Source of the DNA: Candidatus Glomeribacter gigasporarum BEG34
Lineage (GTDB): Bacteria; Pseudomonadota; Gammaproteobacteria; Burkholderiales; Burkholderiaceae
NCBI RefSeq assembly: GCF_000227585.1
Contig: NZ_CAFB01000035.1
Location: forward strand, 53,154 to 89,539
Length of the DNA stretch: 36,386 nucleotides
Direction: 5' to 3'
The position numbers and the translations under genes are program-made. The notes beneath the pieces are model-generated. The model was not told where the DNA came from and searched no databases. It saw only the letters and a program-made list of their open reading frames with translations. Positions 7,602 to 15,038 of the stretch are shown in pieces (the first letter of the stretch is position 1; each line of letters starts with the position of its first letter).

Positions 7602-9300
7602 TCATCCTTGGCGTTTTGTGCGATCTGCGCTGCTGATTGCGCTGCCTATCAAGCTCATCCTGGTCTTCAGTCTGCCGATCACGGCGGACGAAGCCTATTA
7701 CTTCATCTGGGGTCATTTTTTAAGCGGCGGCTACTATGATCATCCGCCTTTGATCGGCTGGCTGCTCTATCTGTTTCAGCTTCTAGGCGCGCATCCGTTG
7801 AGCGTGCGGCTGCCCGCCGTGCTGCTCACCCCCATTGTAGGTTGCGCGATCTATGCGTTTTTAAAACGGGAGGATGCCGAAAAGGCGGCGCTGGCCAGTT
7901 GCGCTTTTATCCTGTCTCCGATCAGCCTTTGGAGCGTACTGATTGCCACCGATGTCCCGCTGCTAATTTTTTCATTTCTGTCTATCGTTTGCGTGCTGCA
8001 AACGTTGCGTTCCCAAAATAATGCCTGGTGTATCGCAGGCGGTCTGTGTCTGGGCCTTGCGTTTTTGTCAAAGTACTTTGCGTGTTTGCTGGCCTTCAGT
8101 TATGGCGTCTACTTTCTGATCCTTTCCCCTGGCCGGGCTTCTTTGAAGAGACTGGCGATATTGGCCGCCGGCGCCTTGCCTTTCCTGATTCAAAACCTGT
8201 ATTGGAATTACCAGCACGGCTGGCCGAATCTTCTGTTTAATCTGGTCAACCGTAATTTCTTTGTGACGGGCCTGGGTTATAAAAACCTTCTCGTCTATCT
8301 CTTGATGCTGGTGTATTTGGTGAACCCGTTTTTTTGCTGGCAGTTGATTAGAGCATTTTTCAGCGGCTTGCACGGCGCAACGATGCGCTCGCCGTATGGT
8401 CCCGCTGCGGGGTCGCCTCCATCGCTTTGCGATGGAGACCTGCTCCGCCCGCGTCGGTCCCCATACTGTCTTCGCGCTCGCTCCTTGTGCAAGCTGGCTG
8501 AAAAATGCTCTAGGTACAAAAAGAGTCTCTCACTGCGGCAGCCGGCGCTCTGTTTTCTGGGCCTTCCTTTATTATGCTTTCTGGCGCTGAGCAGCGTTAG
8601 AGAGATTGGGCTGCATTGGCCTTTGGCTTTCATACTGCCCGTTTTTATCTGGGCCGGCCTTGATCTGGATAAAGAGAAATTAAAGGGCGCGCTGCGTTTT
8701 ACCGCCTGGTACGGCGGATTGCAAACGCTTGTCCTAATGCTGGCGTTCCTATTGCCGCTGAACGTGTGGCAGAAACTGCCTCTATCGTCCTCCGCCTGGC
8801 ATCGCTTAGTCTATTTTTTCAAACATCGGGAGATTCACGCCTTTCTGAAGGGCGATTCACAACACACTGTATTGGCGGCGCCCAGCTACTCGGACGCCAG
8901 CCTGATGTTTAATGACCTTGGCCTCTATACTGTGGTGTTCGGAGAAGGTTCCTATCATGGAAGGCAGGATGATTTACTGACGGACTTTCGCGCTTTGAAT
9001 CATCGGAATTTCCTTATTTTCTACAAGCGCAAACCCCAGCTCGAAGCGTATCAACCGTACTTTCGGAAGTCAGAACTGCACCGTTTTACACAATACGGCG
9101 CGCGCTTTTATTACGTGTCGGGAAAAGATTTTCAATACCCGCTTTATCGGGACAGGGTGCTGCGGATAATTTGCTTGTCTTATTGGAGAATCCCTTCCTG
9201 GCTGCCCGCACGGGGCAATTTTTTCAGTCTGAAGTATTTCGGAAATGAGACATGCGCATCGGGCCAGTCAACAGGCTCAAGCCATACGCAAGCGCGCTGA
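7594..9300 (+). CDS. Membrane glycosyltransferase, PMT_2/ArnT-like (GT39/GT83-type), with in-frame repeat insert
   Basis: Integral-membrane transferase that moves a sugar from a polyprenyl-phosphate donor to lipid A, another glycan or protein at the periplasmic face. The 568-residue product carries the diagnostic first loop ADEAYYFIWG and YYDHPPLIGWLLYL, then many transmembrane helices. ATG 7594 overlaps the channel gene by 8 bp; an earlier in-frame ATG at 7513 lies deep in that gene and is rejected. Residues about 252-306 are encoded by a palindromic element (8349-8512) between two helices. Removing the net 162 bp restores a smooth join (WQLIRYKKSLSL). The 3' end overlaps the converging znuB by 77 bp. 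The acceptor is unknown; lipid A modification would fit the nearby pagP. Confidence 0.85.
   Translation: MCNHPWRFVRSALLIALPIKLILVFSLPITADEAYYFIWGHFLSGGYYDHPPLIGWLLYLFQLLGAHPLSVRLPAVLLTPIVGCAIYAFLKREDAEKAALASCAFILSPISLWSVLIATDVPLLIFSFLSIVCVLQTLRSQNNAWCIAGGLCLGLAFLSKYFACLLAFSYGVYFLILSPGRASLKRLAILAAGALPFLIQNLYWNYQHGWPNLLFNLVNRNFFVTGLGYKNLLVYLLMLVYLVNPFFCWQLIRAFFSGLHGATMRSPYGPAAGSPPSLCDGDLLRPRRSPYCLRARSLCKLAEKCSRYKKSLSLRQPALCFLGLPLLCFLALSSVREIGLHWPLAFILPVFIWAGLDLDKEKLKGALRFTAWYGGLQTLVLMLAFLLPLNVWQKLPLSSSAWHRLVYFFKHREIHAFLKGDSQHTVLAAPSYSDASLMFNDLGLYTVVFGEGSYHGRQDDLLTDFRALNHRNFLIFYKRKPQLEAYQPYFRKSELHRFTQYGARFYYVSGKDFQYPLYRDRVLRIICLSYWRIPSWLPARGNFFSLKYFGNETCASGQSTGSSHTQAR
8349..8512. repeat. Type 1 palindromic element, copy A, inside the glycosyltransferase
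   Basis: Ends are TAGAGCATTTTTCAG (8349-8363) and CTGAAAAATGCTCTA (8498-8512). The inverted match continues inward through GCTTGCAC. The core has a CCATCGC/GCGATGG hairpin and a CGCCGTATGG/CCCCATAC pair. If the flanking TA is a target duplication, the net insertion is 162 bp (54 codons), stop-free in the gene's frame. It encodes a basic segment from RAFFSGL to LAEKCSR. Confidence 0.92.
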
Positions 9301-10036
9301 GCACGCTGATCCAGAAGCTGGTCGGCCAATTGCTCAGATAAGCCAATGCAATGCCGCCCCACGCGCAGGCGAGTGCGCACACCACCGCCAGGGCAATGCC
9401 AGCGCTCCAGCGGACTGTCCAGTTCTGCGCGGCGGCCGCCGGACCGGCCATTAATATAAACACCAGCAAGGCGCCGACTATTTGCGTGCACGCGGCCACG
9501 GTCAGCGCGACCAGCGCCAGAAATAGCATCGATACGCATCGCACCGGCACGCCTTTGGCCTGCGCCAGTTCAGGCTGAAGCGTGCAGAAGAGCAAAGGCC
9601 GCAGCATGAGCGCCAGCGCAATCAGCGTAAACGCGCTGAGCAACGCGAGCATCTTGAGCGTCGGTGCATCGACGCCCAGCACACTGCCGAACAGCAGCGC
9701 TGTCACCTGGACTGCCTGCGCGGAAAGCGCCATGAACAGCACGCCAACGCCCAAAGAAAGGGAGAGCACAACGCCGATGGCGACATCCCGACCGCTCAGT
9801 TTTTCATCCAACGCGCCCATCGCCAATCCCGCCGCCAGCGTAAATCCGATCAATCCCCAGAATGGCGCGATGCCGGCGAGCGTTGCGGCCATCGCGCCGG
9901 TGAAGCCGAGATGCGAGAGCGCGTGACCCGCAAATGTTTGTTGCCGCAGCGTCAGAAAAAAACCGACGCTGCCGGACACTGCCGCCACAAGACCGGCGGC
10001 GGCAAAGGCATGACGCATGAACTCATATTCAAACAT
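9224..10036 (-). CDS. znuB: Metal ABC transporter permease ZnuB-like (ABC-3 family)
   Basis: Inner-membrane permease of a zinc (or manganese) importer. The 270-residue product has about eight hydrophobic helices and ABC-3 family segments: SGSVGFFLTLRQQTFAGHAL, SHLGFTGAMAATLAG, and TQIVGALLVFILMAGPAAAA near residues 185-204. ATG 10036 overlaps the end of znuC by 8 bp, so translation is likely coupled. Its 3' end overlaps the converging glycosyltransferase by 77 bp, so the last ~25 codons are shared on opposite strands. Confidence 0.92.
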   Translation of the reverse strand: MFEYEFMRHAFAAAGLVAAVSGSVGFFLTLRQQTFAGHALSHLGFTGAMAATLAGIAPFWGLIGFTLAAGLAMGALDEKLSGRDVAIGVVLSLSLGVGVLFMALSAQAVQVTALLFGSVLGVDAPTLKMLALLSAFTLIALALMLRPLLFCTLQPELAQAKGVPVRCVSMLFLALVALTVAACTQIVGALLVFILMAGPAAAAQNWTVRWSAGIALAVVCALACAWGGIALAYLSNWPTSFWISVLSALAYGLSLLTGPMRMSHFRNTSD

Positions 10037-10826
10037 GGCGATGCGCGTCCTTGCCGATTTCCGTATGATCCGCCATCACGAAAATGTGGCCGGCTACGCG
10101 CAGCACTTCGATTGCCGCGCCATACAGCCGCGACAGTACAGGGCCGGTAATGACTTCATCGACAGCGCCAAGCGCCGCCGCGCCGTTGCCGAGATAGAGC
10201 GCGCGGTCGAGCGCGGGCAGCAATGGGTTCAGCTCATGCGCGCTGAGCAGGACAGTGAGATGCCTCGATTGCTGTATGCGGCGAATCAACGCGATGATGT
10301 GTTGTTGATGCGGCGGGTCCAGGCCAATCAGAGGCTCATCGAGCAGCAAGAGCTTGGGTTCGCCGAGCAGACATTGAGCGAGCAGCAGGCGTTGCCGTTC
10401 GCCGCCGGACAATTCGCCCAGCGCGCGCCGCGCAAATGCGCCTGCATCCGTCTGTTCAAGCGCTCTATACACCGCGGCGCGCTGCTTGCGGCTCATCCAC
10501 GGCCAGCCCCAGCGGCGTCCGTTCGCGGCGCTCGCCACAAAATCAAAGCCGCATAAGCGCTGGCAGGCAAGCGCGCTGCCTGTTTGCGGCACATAGGCAA
10601 TGGCCGGATGACCGCGCGCAGCGGGTTGGCCAAATACTCGAATACTGCCCGAAGACGGTTGAATTAAACCCAGCAGAGCGCGTATCAGCGTCGTTTTGCC
10701 CGCGCCGTTCGGCCCTAAAGCGCCAATGAACTCCCCGGCGCGGATGGAGAGCGTGACCGCCTTGAGCACCGTGTGCCAGCCGGCTTTAAGGCTCAGATTA
10801 GAGAGCTCGATGATGTTCGGATTCAC
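10029..10826 (-). CDS. znuC: Metal ABC transporter ATP-binding protein ZnuC-like
   Basis: Cytoplasmic ATPase of the importer. All ABC motifs are visible in 265 residues: Walker A GPNGAGKTTL (about 38-47), Q-loop in YVPQTGS, signature LSGGERQRLLLAQ, Walker B LLLLDEPLIGLD and H-loop LLSAHEL. The start is GTG at 10826 and the next residues NPNIIELSNLSLKAG fit the family beginning. It is separated from the upstream znuA by a 103-bp palindromic repeat, an unusual break inside what should be a single operon. It overlaps znuB by 8 bp. Confidence 0.93.
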   Translation of the reverse strand: MNPNIIELSNLSLKAGWHTVLKAVTLSIRAGEFIGALGPNGAGKTTLIRALLGLIQPSSGSIRVFGQPAARGHPAIAYVPQTGSALACQRLCGFDFVASAANGRRWGWPWMSRKQRAAVYRALEQTDAGAFARRALGELSGGERQRLLLAQCLLGEPKLLLLDEPLIGLDPPHQQHIIALIRRIQQSRHLTVLLSAHELNPLLPALDRALYLGNGAAALGAVDEVITGPVLSRLYGAAIEVLRVAGHIFVMADHTEIGKDAHRHV

Positions 10827-10844
10827 AGCCGCTTCAATATTTAC

Positions 10845-10947
10845 AGGAGTGTCACACAGCTACGCTGGCGGCGTTGCGCCTCCTTGCCGTACTACTTTGT
10901 ACTGTCTGCGTCGGCGCGCCTTGCCAGCGCGGCTGTGTGACACTCCT
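10845..10947. repeat. Type 2 palindromic hairpin repeat, copy 2 (between znuA and znuC)
   Basis: The arms AGGAGTGTCACACAGC (10845-10860) and its reverse complement (10932-10947) enclose the conserved type 2 core. Inner stems are GCGCC/GGCGC and GTAC/GTAC. It begins three bases downstream of the znuA stop on the minus strand and ends 18 bases before the znuC start, so a znuACB message would carry a strong hairpin here. Confidence 0.9.
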
Positions 10948-10950
10948 AAT

Positions 10951-11865
10951 TTATGGGAACAATGCGCGTTCAAGCACATCCAACTGCCGCTGCATCCAAC
11001 GCTGATATGTCATGCCCGCCGGAAGTATTTCGCTGAAGGGCGCGACCGCAACGCCGGAGGCGTGCGCAATCTTCAGCATGCGGCGCGCGTGGCCGCTGGT
11101 CGTCTGCGCGTTATCAATCAGCGCTTTGACGCGCCTCTGGCGCAAATCGTCTTCAAAAGCGGCAGTATCGGCAACGCTCGGTTCGCTGCCCTTCATGATG
11201 GCGCGCTGGAAGCGCGCATTGCGCATCCGGAGGCCAAGCGCTTGCGTCAGATAATCCGCCAGAGGTTCGGTGGCGGTAATCGGCATGCCCTTAACGCGCG
11301 CGCGCAGCGTGGCAATGCGTTGCTCAATCGGCTTTAACGAAGCAAGAAAATCTGCAAGACGCGCGTCGTATTCGCTGCTTCGAACAGAATCAACGCGCGC
11401 CAGAACCGCATGCGCGGCGCGCGCCAGCGCGGACATCGCGTTTGGCAGCATCCAGAAATGCGGATTATCGCCCGTTTTTTTACCCGCCAATTGCGCAATT
11501 TCAATCTGCGCGCGCCGCGGCGACCTGGACGCGGCGAGCAGTTGAGACATCCACGGGTCATAACCCGCGCCGTTGTACACAACGAGTTGCGCATGAGCAA
11601 CGCGCCGCGCAACACTGGCATCCGCCTCGAATAGATGCGGGTCCTGGTTCGGCTGTCCCAGAATGCTAAATACTTCCACCGCATCGCCGCCGATCTGTGC
11701 TAACACATCCCCATAGACTTTTTCAGCGCAGACAATCTGCACGCGCGCCCCCGTTTGCGCGCGACGGGTCAGGCGCTGCGCGGATGCGCACAGCGCCGCG
11801 CTCATGCACAGTATCGCCAGCAGAACAGCCCGGAGCGCACGCTTGTTGTTCATATTCGTAGGCAT
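10951..11865 (-). CDS. znuA: Zinc/manganese-binding periplasmic protein ZnuA-like
   Basis: Solute-binding protein of the ABC-3 importer, exported by an N-terminal signal peptide (ALRAVLLAILCMSAALCASA). In 304 residues the cluster A-I ligand positions are recognisable: His in NQDPHLFE, His in DNPHFWM, an acidic residue in ATEPLADYL and possibly Asp in ALIDNAQTT. No His-rich loop is present. Zinc and manganese therefore cannot be told apart; the znu name follows the operon type. Two start codons are possible (11865 or 11853), neither with a strong ribosome binding site. The F-box/ankyrin gene ends only 22 bp upstream on the same strand, so the two may share a transcript. No clear Zur box was seen. 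Confidence 0.88.
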   Translation of the reverse strand: MPTNMNNKRALRAVLLAILCMSAALCASAQRLTRRAQTGARVQIVCAEKVYGDVLAQIGGDAVEVFSILGQPNQDPHLFEADASVARRVAHAQLVVYNGAGYDPWMSQLLAASRSPRRAQIEIAQLAGKKTGDNPHFWMLPNAMSALARAAHAVLARVDSVRSSEYDARLADFLASLKPIEQRIATLRARVKGMPITATEPLADYLTQALGLRMRNARFQRAIMKGSEPSVADTAAFEDDLRQRRVKALIDNAQTTSGHARRMLKIAHASGVAVAPFSEILPAGMTYQRWMQRQLDVLERALFP

Positions 11866-11887
11866 TTCGTATTGCCCGTACCGCCGC

Positions 11888-12946
11888 TCAGACCAGGTTT
11901 GAGATCGATATCATGAGCAGTTCCGCGCCTTTATCCTGCAGAAACTGGCTTGCATCCTGACTAAAAGCCGCAAAGTTGAGCGGAGTGTATCCCTGATGGT
12001 CGCGACTATGGATCGCATCCAGTCCGCCCGTGTTGAACAGGATTTCGAGGGCATCCGTACGTCCGGCTGAAGCGGCGGTGTGCGCCGGAATCTGGCCCAG
12101 ATCGCTTTTCCAGTACACATCCGCGCCGTAATTGACCAGATCCTGGACGGTCTGCGTTAATTTCCCGTCTTGAGATGCATAGTGCAATGGAATCCTTCCG
12201 GATGGATCGGGATAATTCACAAAAAACGGACCGCTCCGGGCCATTCTGTTCGCCACATCCGCTGCACGCTTGGCTTCAGCGCAGTCTTCCGGCTTTTTGC
12301 TCTCGGACATCCGGTGCTGACGTTCGATCAGCGCCACAATGCCATCGGAAATATCCGCATCCGAAATTTGGGCGAAGGCATCGAGGGCCTCCGGAGTTGG
12401 CGCTCTCAGAAGCGCCAGAACGCCGCCTTTAGCGTATAGATGATTGATTTTGGTCCAGCTTAATTCCCCGTTGCGTTCGAGATATTCGATTTCCTGCTCA
12501 AAACCCGCCTCCTTTAATTCCGCACGCATCTGCTCTACTGAAAGTTCAGTAGGCGCGCTTTCCAGCACCTGATCAGCGATTGCGTCGATTTCCTTCTGTA
12601 AGAGCGTGCTTGGCAACAGTTGCGACTGCAGAGGCTTGAGCAGATTCTTCAGACTCTGCTTTTCCTGCGCATGGCTGCGCGCTTCTTCCTGCCGGAAACC
12701 TTCAAGCAAACGCCGGAAGATAAAAGCGTTGCCTCGCAGATTGCCCAGTTTTTCAGGCGGCACTGCCTCTGCCAGTCTGCGCAACCAGGGCGAAGCGGAT
12801 TCTCTAAGCGCGGCATGCTCAAGCAGAGGTTTGGTCTGTCTGGCAAATTGCCTGTCCACGAGCGAGCAGCGAGATAAATCGCGTGTGCTGGACGACACAT
12901 TGCGTAAAATTGGCTCTAATATTTCCGGGATATATATGAAGCTCAT
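11888..12946 (-). CDS. F-box-like and ankyrin-repeat protein, putative host-directed effector
   Basis: A 352-residue protein not recognised as a named family. Residues about 4-48 (IYIPEILEPILRN, then RDLSRCSLVDRQFAR) match the F-box pattern of an IPxEIL-type start, a hydrophobic helix and a SLVcr-f core. The middle is charged and helical, with many Glu, Lys and Gln. The last ~104 residues hold about three ankyrin-like repeats (GRIPLHYASQDGK, GQIPAHTAASAGRTDALEIL, GYTPLNFAAFS). ATG 12946 is preferred because AGGAAG lies 10 bases upstream; an in-frame TTG at 12970 is less likely. Eukaryotic-type F-box plus ankyrin proteins in bacteria such as Legionella engage host SCF ubiquitin ligase, so that role is an inference here. 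No secretion signal is visible. Confidence 0.75.
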   Translation of the reverse strand: MSFIYIPEILEPILRNVSSSTRDLSRCSLVDRQFARQTKPLLEHAALRESASPWLRRLAEAVPPEKLGNLRGNAFIFRRLLEGFRQEEARSHAQEKQSLKNLLKPLQSQLLPSTLLQKEIDAIADQVLESAPTELSVEQMRAELKEAGFEQEIEYLERNGELSWTKINHLYAKGGVLALLRAPTPEALDAFAQISDADISDGIVALIERQHRMSESKKPEDCAEAKRAADVANRMARSGPFFVNYPDPSGRIPLHYASQDGKLTQTVQDLVNYGADVYWKSDLGQIPAHTAASAGRTDALEILFNTGGLDAIHSRDHQGYTPLNFAAFSQDASQFLQDKGAELLMISISNLV

Positions 12947-12990
12947 CTGTCTGTCGCTTCCTGTCTTCAAGCAAAAAATAAAATTGTAGA

Positions 12991-14100
12991 ATGAATATTC
13001 TGGTCACTGGCGCGAACGGCTTTATCGGCAGGGCGGTATGCCAAACGCTGAGCGCGGCGGGGCATACCGTATTCGCGCTGGTCCGGTCCTCTAGAGCATT
13101 TTTCAGCGGCTTGCCCTGTGTCGCTTCGCGCTCGCCGTATTGTTCATACTGTCTTCGCGCTCGCTCCTTGTGCAATCTCACTGAAAAATGCTCTAGCGCC
13201 GCGCCGGTTCAGCGCGAGGCGCGCATCGCCTACATTCATGCGCAGACAGACTTTGTGGATATTGAGGACGCGATCATGCCGCGCGTTCGCGTCGCCCCGC
13301 TGGAGACTGTTGTACATCTTGCGGCGCGCGTCCATGAAACGTCTGAAAATACGCCCCGGTTCCGCGCCGCCTGCCACGAAACCAATGTGGCGGGTACGCT
13401 GCGCGTCGCAGCCGCCGCCGCGCGCGCCGGCGCCAGGCGCTTTATTTTCGTGAGCAGCATCAAAGCGCTTGGGGAAATCGAACCGGGCCGGCCCTGGCGT
13501 GAAGACGATTCACCCGCGCCTTCCGATCCTTATGGGCATTCCAAATATGCGGCGGAAGTCGCGCTGCGCGCTGCTTGCCAGCGCACCGGACTGGAAATGG
13601 TCATTGTGCGTCCGCCATTGGTCTACGGGCCGGAGGTGCGCGCAAATTTTTTGAAATGGATGCGCGCAATTGCGCGCGGCTGGCCGTTGCCGCTGGCGCA
13701 ACTGCGCGCCCCGCGCAGTTTCATCTATCTTGAAAATCTGGCCAATGCGCTTGCGGTCTGCGCAACGCATCCCGCCGCCGCAGGCCGGACTTTTCATGTC
13801 AGCGATGGGCGGGATATATCCGTTGCGGAGCTTTCAATCGCGCTCGGCGAAGCGCTCGGTGCGCCCGCCCATTTGTGGCGATGTCCAGTCGCCCTGTTCT
13901 CGGCGCTTGGCCGCATCACAGGGCGCGGCGCGCAAATCAACCGTCTGATTCAACCTCTAAGACTGGATATTGAGCGCGCCCGCACTGTACTGGGCTGGTC
14001 GCCGCCGTATTCGCCGCATCAGGGATTGCAGCAGACGGCCGCTTGGTATAGGCGTTTTGAGCAGCCGCGCGGGTCGGCGCAGCGTCCCTTGCCGTACTAG
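12991..14100 (+). CDS. NAD(P)-dependent sugar epimerase/dehydratase (extended SDR), with in-frame repeat insert
   Basis: Cytoplasmic nucleotide-sugar enzyme of the extended short-chain dehydrogenase family, probably serving surface polysaccharide synthesis. The 369-residue product shows the Rossmann motif TGANGFIG (7-14), VVHLAAR, the serine in FVSSIKALGE and the catalytic Y-x3-K in DPYGHSKYAAE, then VIVRPPLVYGP. All key residues are intact. Residues about 34-68 come from a palindromic element (13092-13195) placed after the second beta strand, where a short loop is expected. Removing the net 102 bp joins VRSS to SAAPVQ. The gene diverges from the F-box gene 45 bp away. The sugar substrate cannot be read from sequence. 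Confidence 0.88.
   Translation: MNILVTGANGFIGRAVCQTLSAAGHTVFALVRSSRAFFSGLPCVASRSPYCSYCLRARSLCNLTEKCSSAAPVQREARIAYIHAQTDFVDIEDAIMPRVRVAPLETVVHLAARVHETSENTPRFRAACHETNVAGTLRVAAAAARAGARRFIFVSSIKALGEIEPGRPWREDDSPAPSDPYGHSKYAAEVALRAACQRTGLEMVIVRPPLVYGPEVRANFLKWMRAIARGWPLPLAQLRAPRSFIYLENLANALAVCATHPAAAGRTFHVSDGRDISVAELSIALGEALGAPAHLWRCPVALFSALGRITGRGAQINRLIQPLRLDIERARTVLGWSPPYSPHQGLQQTAAWYRRFEQPRGSAQRPLPY
13092..13195. repeat. Type 1 palindromic element, copy B, inside the epimerase
   Basis: Ends are TAGAGCATTTTTCAG (13092-13106) and CTGAAAAATGCTCTA (13181-13195). It is 60 bp shorter than copy A because the central hairpin is missing, leaving a GCCGTAT/ATAC junction and the shared TACTGTCTTCGCGCTCGCTC. 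Net insertion with TA duplication is 102 bp, 34 codons, in the same orientation and codon phase as copy A. It encodes a related peptide (RAFFSGL to TEKCS). Confidence 0.92.
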
Positions 14101-14486
14101 TATATAAACAGGCGGGGCTGATCTTTCCGTTGCTCAATTCAGCGGGCAATACGGCCAATCCAGGGGCGGAGATTGAGTGCGGCGCGGTGCACAAGGGCCG
14201 CTGGGGGCAATACAACCTGTGGCTGTACAACGACTGGTTTGTCGATGAGGCCAACGTGGAGCAGCCGATGCTGCCCGACGGCGTGGTGCTGATGACCGGG
14301 CCTGATTTGATGGGGACGCGCGCCTATGGCCAGATACTCGACCCCGCGTTCAATTATCAATCACTGCCGTATGCGCCGAAAACGTGGCTGAACGAAGACC
14401 CGCCGCAGCGCTATCTGATGATGCAGTCCTCGCCGATTGTGATTCCAAGCCGCGTGAACGCGGCGCTGGCCGCGACGGTGATCTGA
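14101..14486 (+). pseudogene. C-terminal remnant of a phage major capsid protein (GpE-like)
   Basis: An open stretch without a credible start encodes about 125 residues resembling the end of the phage major capsid protein E family: GAEIECGAVHKGRWGQYNLW, GVVLMTGPDLMGTRAYGQI, KTWLNEDPPQRYLMMQSSPI and VIPSRVNAALAATVI. Most of a roughly 340-residue capsid protein is missing. The fragment begins right after the epimerase stop, so a deletion or rearrangement fused the two. It has no promoter of its own that I can see. It is the best evidence of an ancient prophage here. Confidence 0.75.
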
Positions 14487-14487
14487 G

Positions 14488-14535
14488 ATGTCTATCAACT
14501 GGGATGAGGCGGTGATCGCGCCAGTAATGGTATAG
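14488..14535 (+). pseudogene. N-terminal stub of the next phage head gene, cut by a repeat
   Basis: ATG 14488 follows the capsid stop by one base and encodes MSINWDEAVIAPVMV before a TAG. This resembles the opening of small phage head-tail joining proteins that follow the capsid gene. The TAG is made by the first bases of the type 3 repeat (TATAGCC), so repeat insertion or an associated deletion removed the rest of the gene. Confidence 0.5.
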
Positions 14536-14697
14536 CCAAGCGCATTTCATCTGATACGGCGGCTTCAAAGCTCGCCGTATGGTCCCGCTGCGGGGTCGCC
14601 TCCATCGCTGTGCGATGGAGACCTGCTCCGCCCGCATCGGTCCCCATACTGTCTTCGCGGTTGCTTCCTTGTCTCAAATTAAATGCGCTTGGCTATA
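14531..14697. repeat. Type 3 palindromic element (full copy)
   Basis: The 17-base ends TATAGCCAAGCGCATTT (14531-14547) and AAATGCGCTTGGCTATA (14681-14697) are perfect inverted repeats. The 130-bp interior contains the same core as type 1 copies A and C, with the CCATCGC/GCGATGG hairpin and CATACTGTCTTCGCG, although the ends are unrelated. Length less one TA is 165 bp. It lies between phage debris and the toxin-antitoxin pair. Confidence 0.9.
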
Positions 14698-14724
14698 GAA
14701 CAGGAATCGCAGGCATGACTTGGC

Positions 14725-14766
14725 TTGATATTTTATTGTCTGTTCGATAATGTAAGGAATTCTTAC
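14725..14766 (+). promoter_or_regulatory. Candidate promoter and operator of the toxin-antitoxin pair
   Basis: TTGATA (14725-14730) and GATAAT (14746-14751) form a weak promoter with a 15-bp spacer. The near-palindrome GTAAGGAATTCTTAC follows at once (14752-14766), a position where AbrB-type antitoxins usually bind to repress their own operon. The ribosome binding site AAGGA is at 14778-14782, seven bases before the antitoxin ATG. Confidence 0.4.
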
Positions 14767-14789
14767 TTTATAAATTTAAGGAAAACCAG

Positions 14790-15038
14790 ATGCTCACCAA
14801 AATGACGGCGAAAAATCAGTTGACGCTGCCTAAGCGCGTCACTACTGCGGTCGGTGCAACAGAATATTTCGACATTGAAGTCCGCAATGGACAAATCATC
14901 TTGACGCCGGTGCGTATCCAGCGCGGTGACGCGGTGCGCGCTAAATTGGCAGAATTGAACCTGCAAGAACAAGACATAGCAGATGCGGTTGCATGGGCGC
15001 GTCAAGCCCCAGCTTCTGAGCCTCTACGCAGAAAATGA
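14790..15038 (+). CDS. AbrB/SpoVT-type antitoxin
   Basis: An 82-residue protein whose first half is a swapped-hairpin AbrB DNA-binding domain (KMTAKNQLTLPKRVTTAVG, then YFDIEVRNGQIILTPV). The C-terminal helix (LQEQDIADAVAWARQ) would bind the toxin. Partner and promoter arrangement indicate a type II antitoxin that neutralises the PIN toxin and represses the operon. It overlaps the toxin gene by 4 bp (ATGA). Its base composition is less GC-rich than the neighbours, in line with acquisition by transfer. Confidence 0.88.
   Translation: MLTKMTAKNQLTLPKRVTTAVGATEYFDIEVRNGQIILTPVRIQRGDAVRAKLAELNLQEQDIADAVAWARQAPASEPLRRK

Noticed and set aside
12970-12970. TTG 12970 as start of the F-box/ankyrin gene
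   Set aside because: ATG 12946 has a proper AGGA ribosome binding site 10 bases upstream and begins just before the F-box-like segment.
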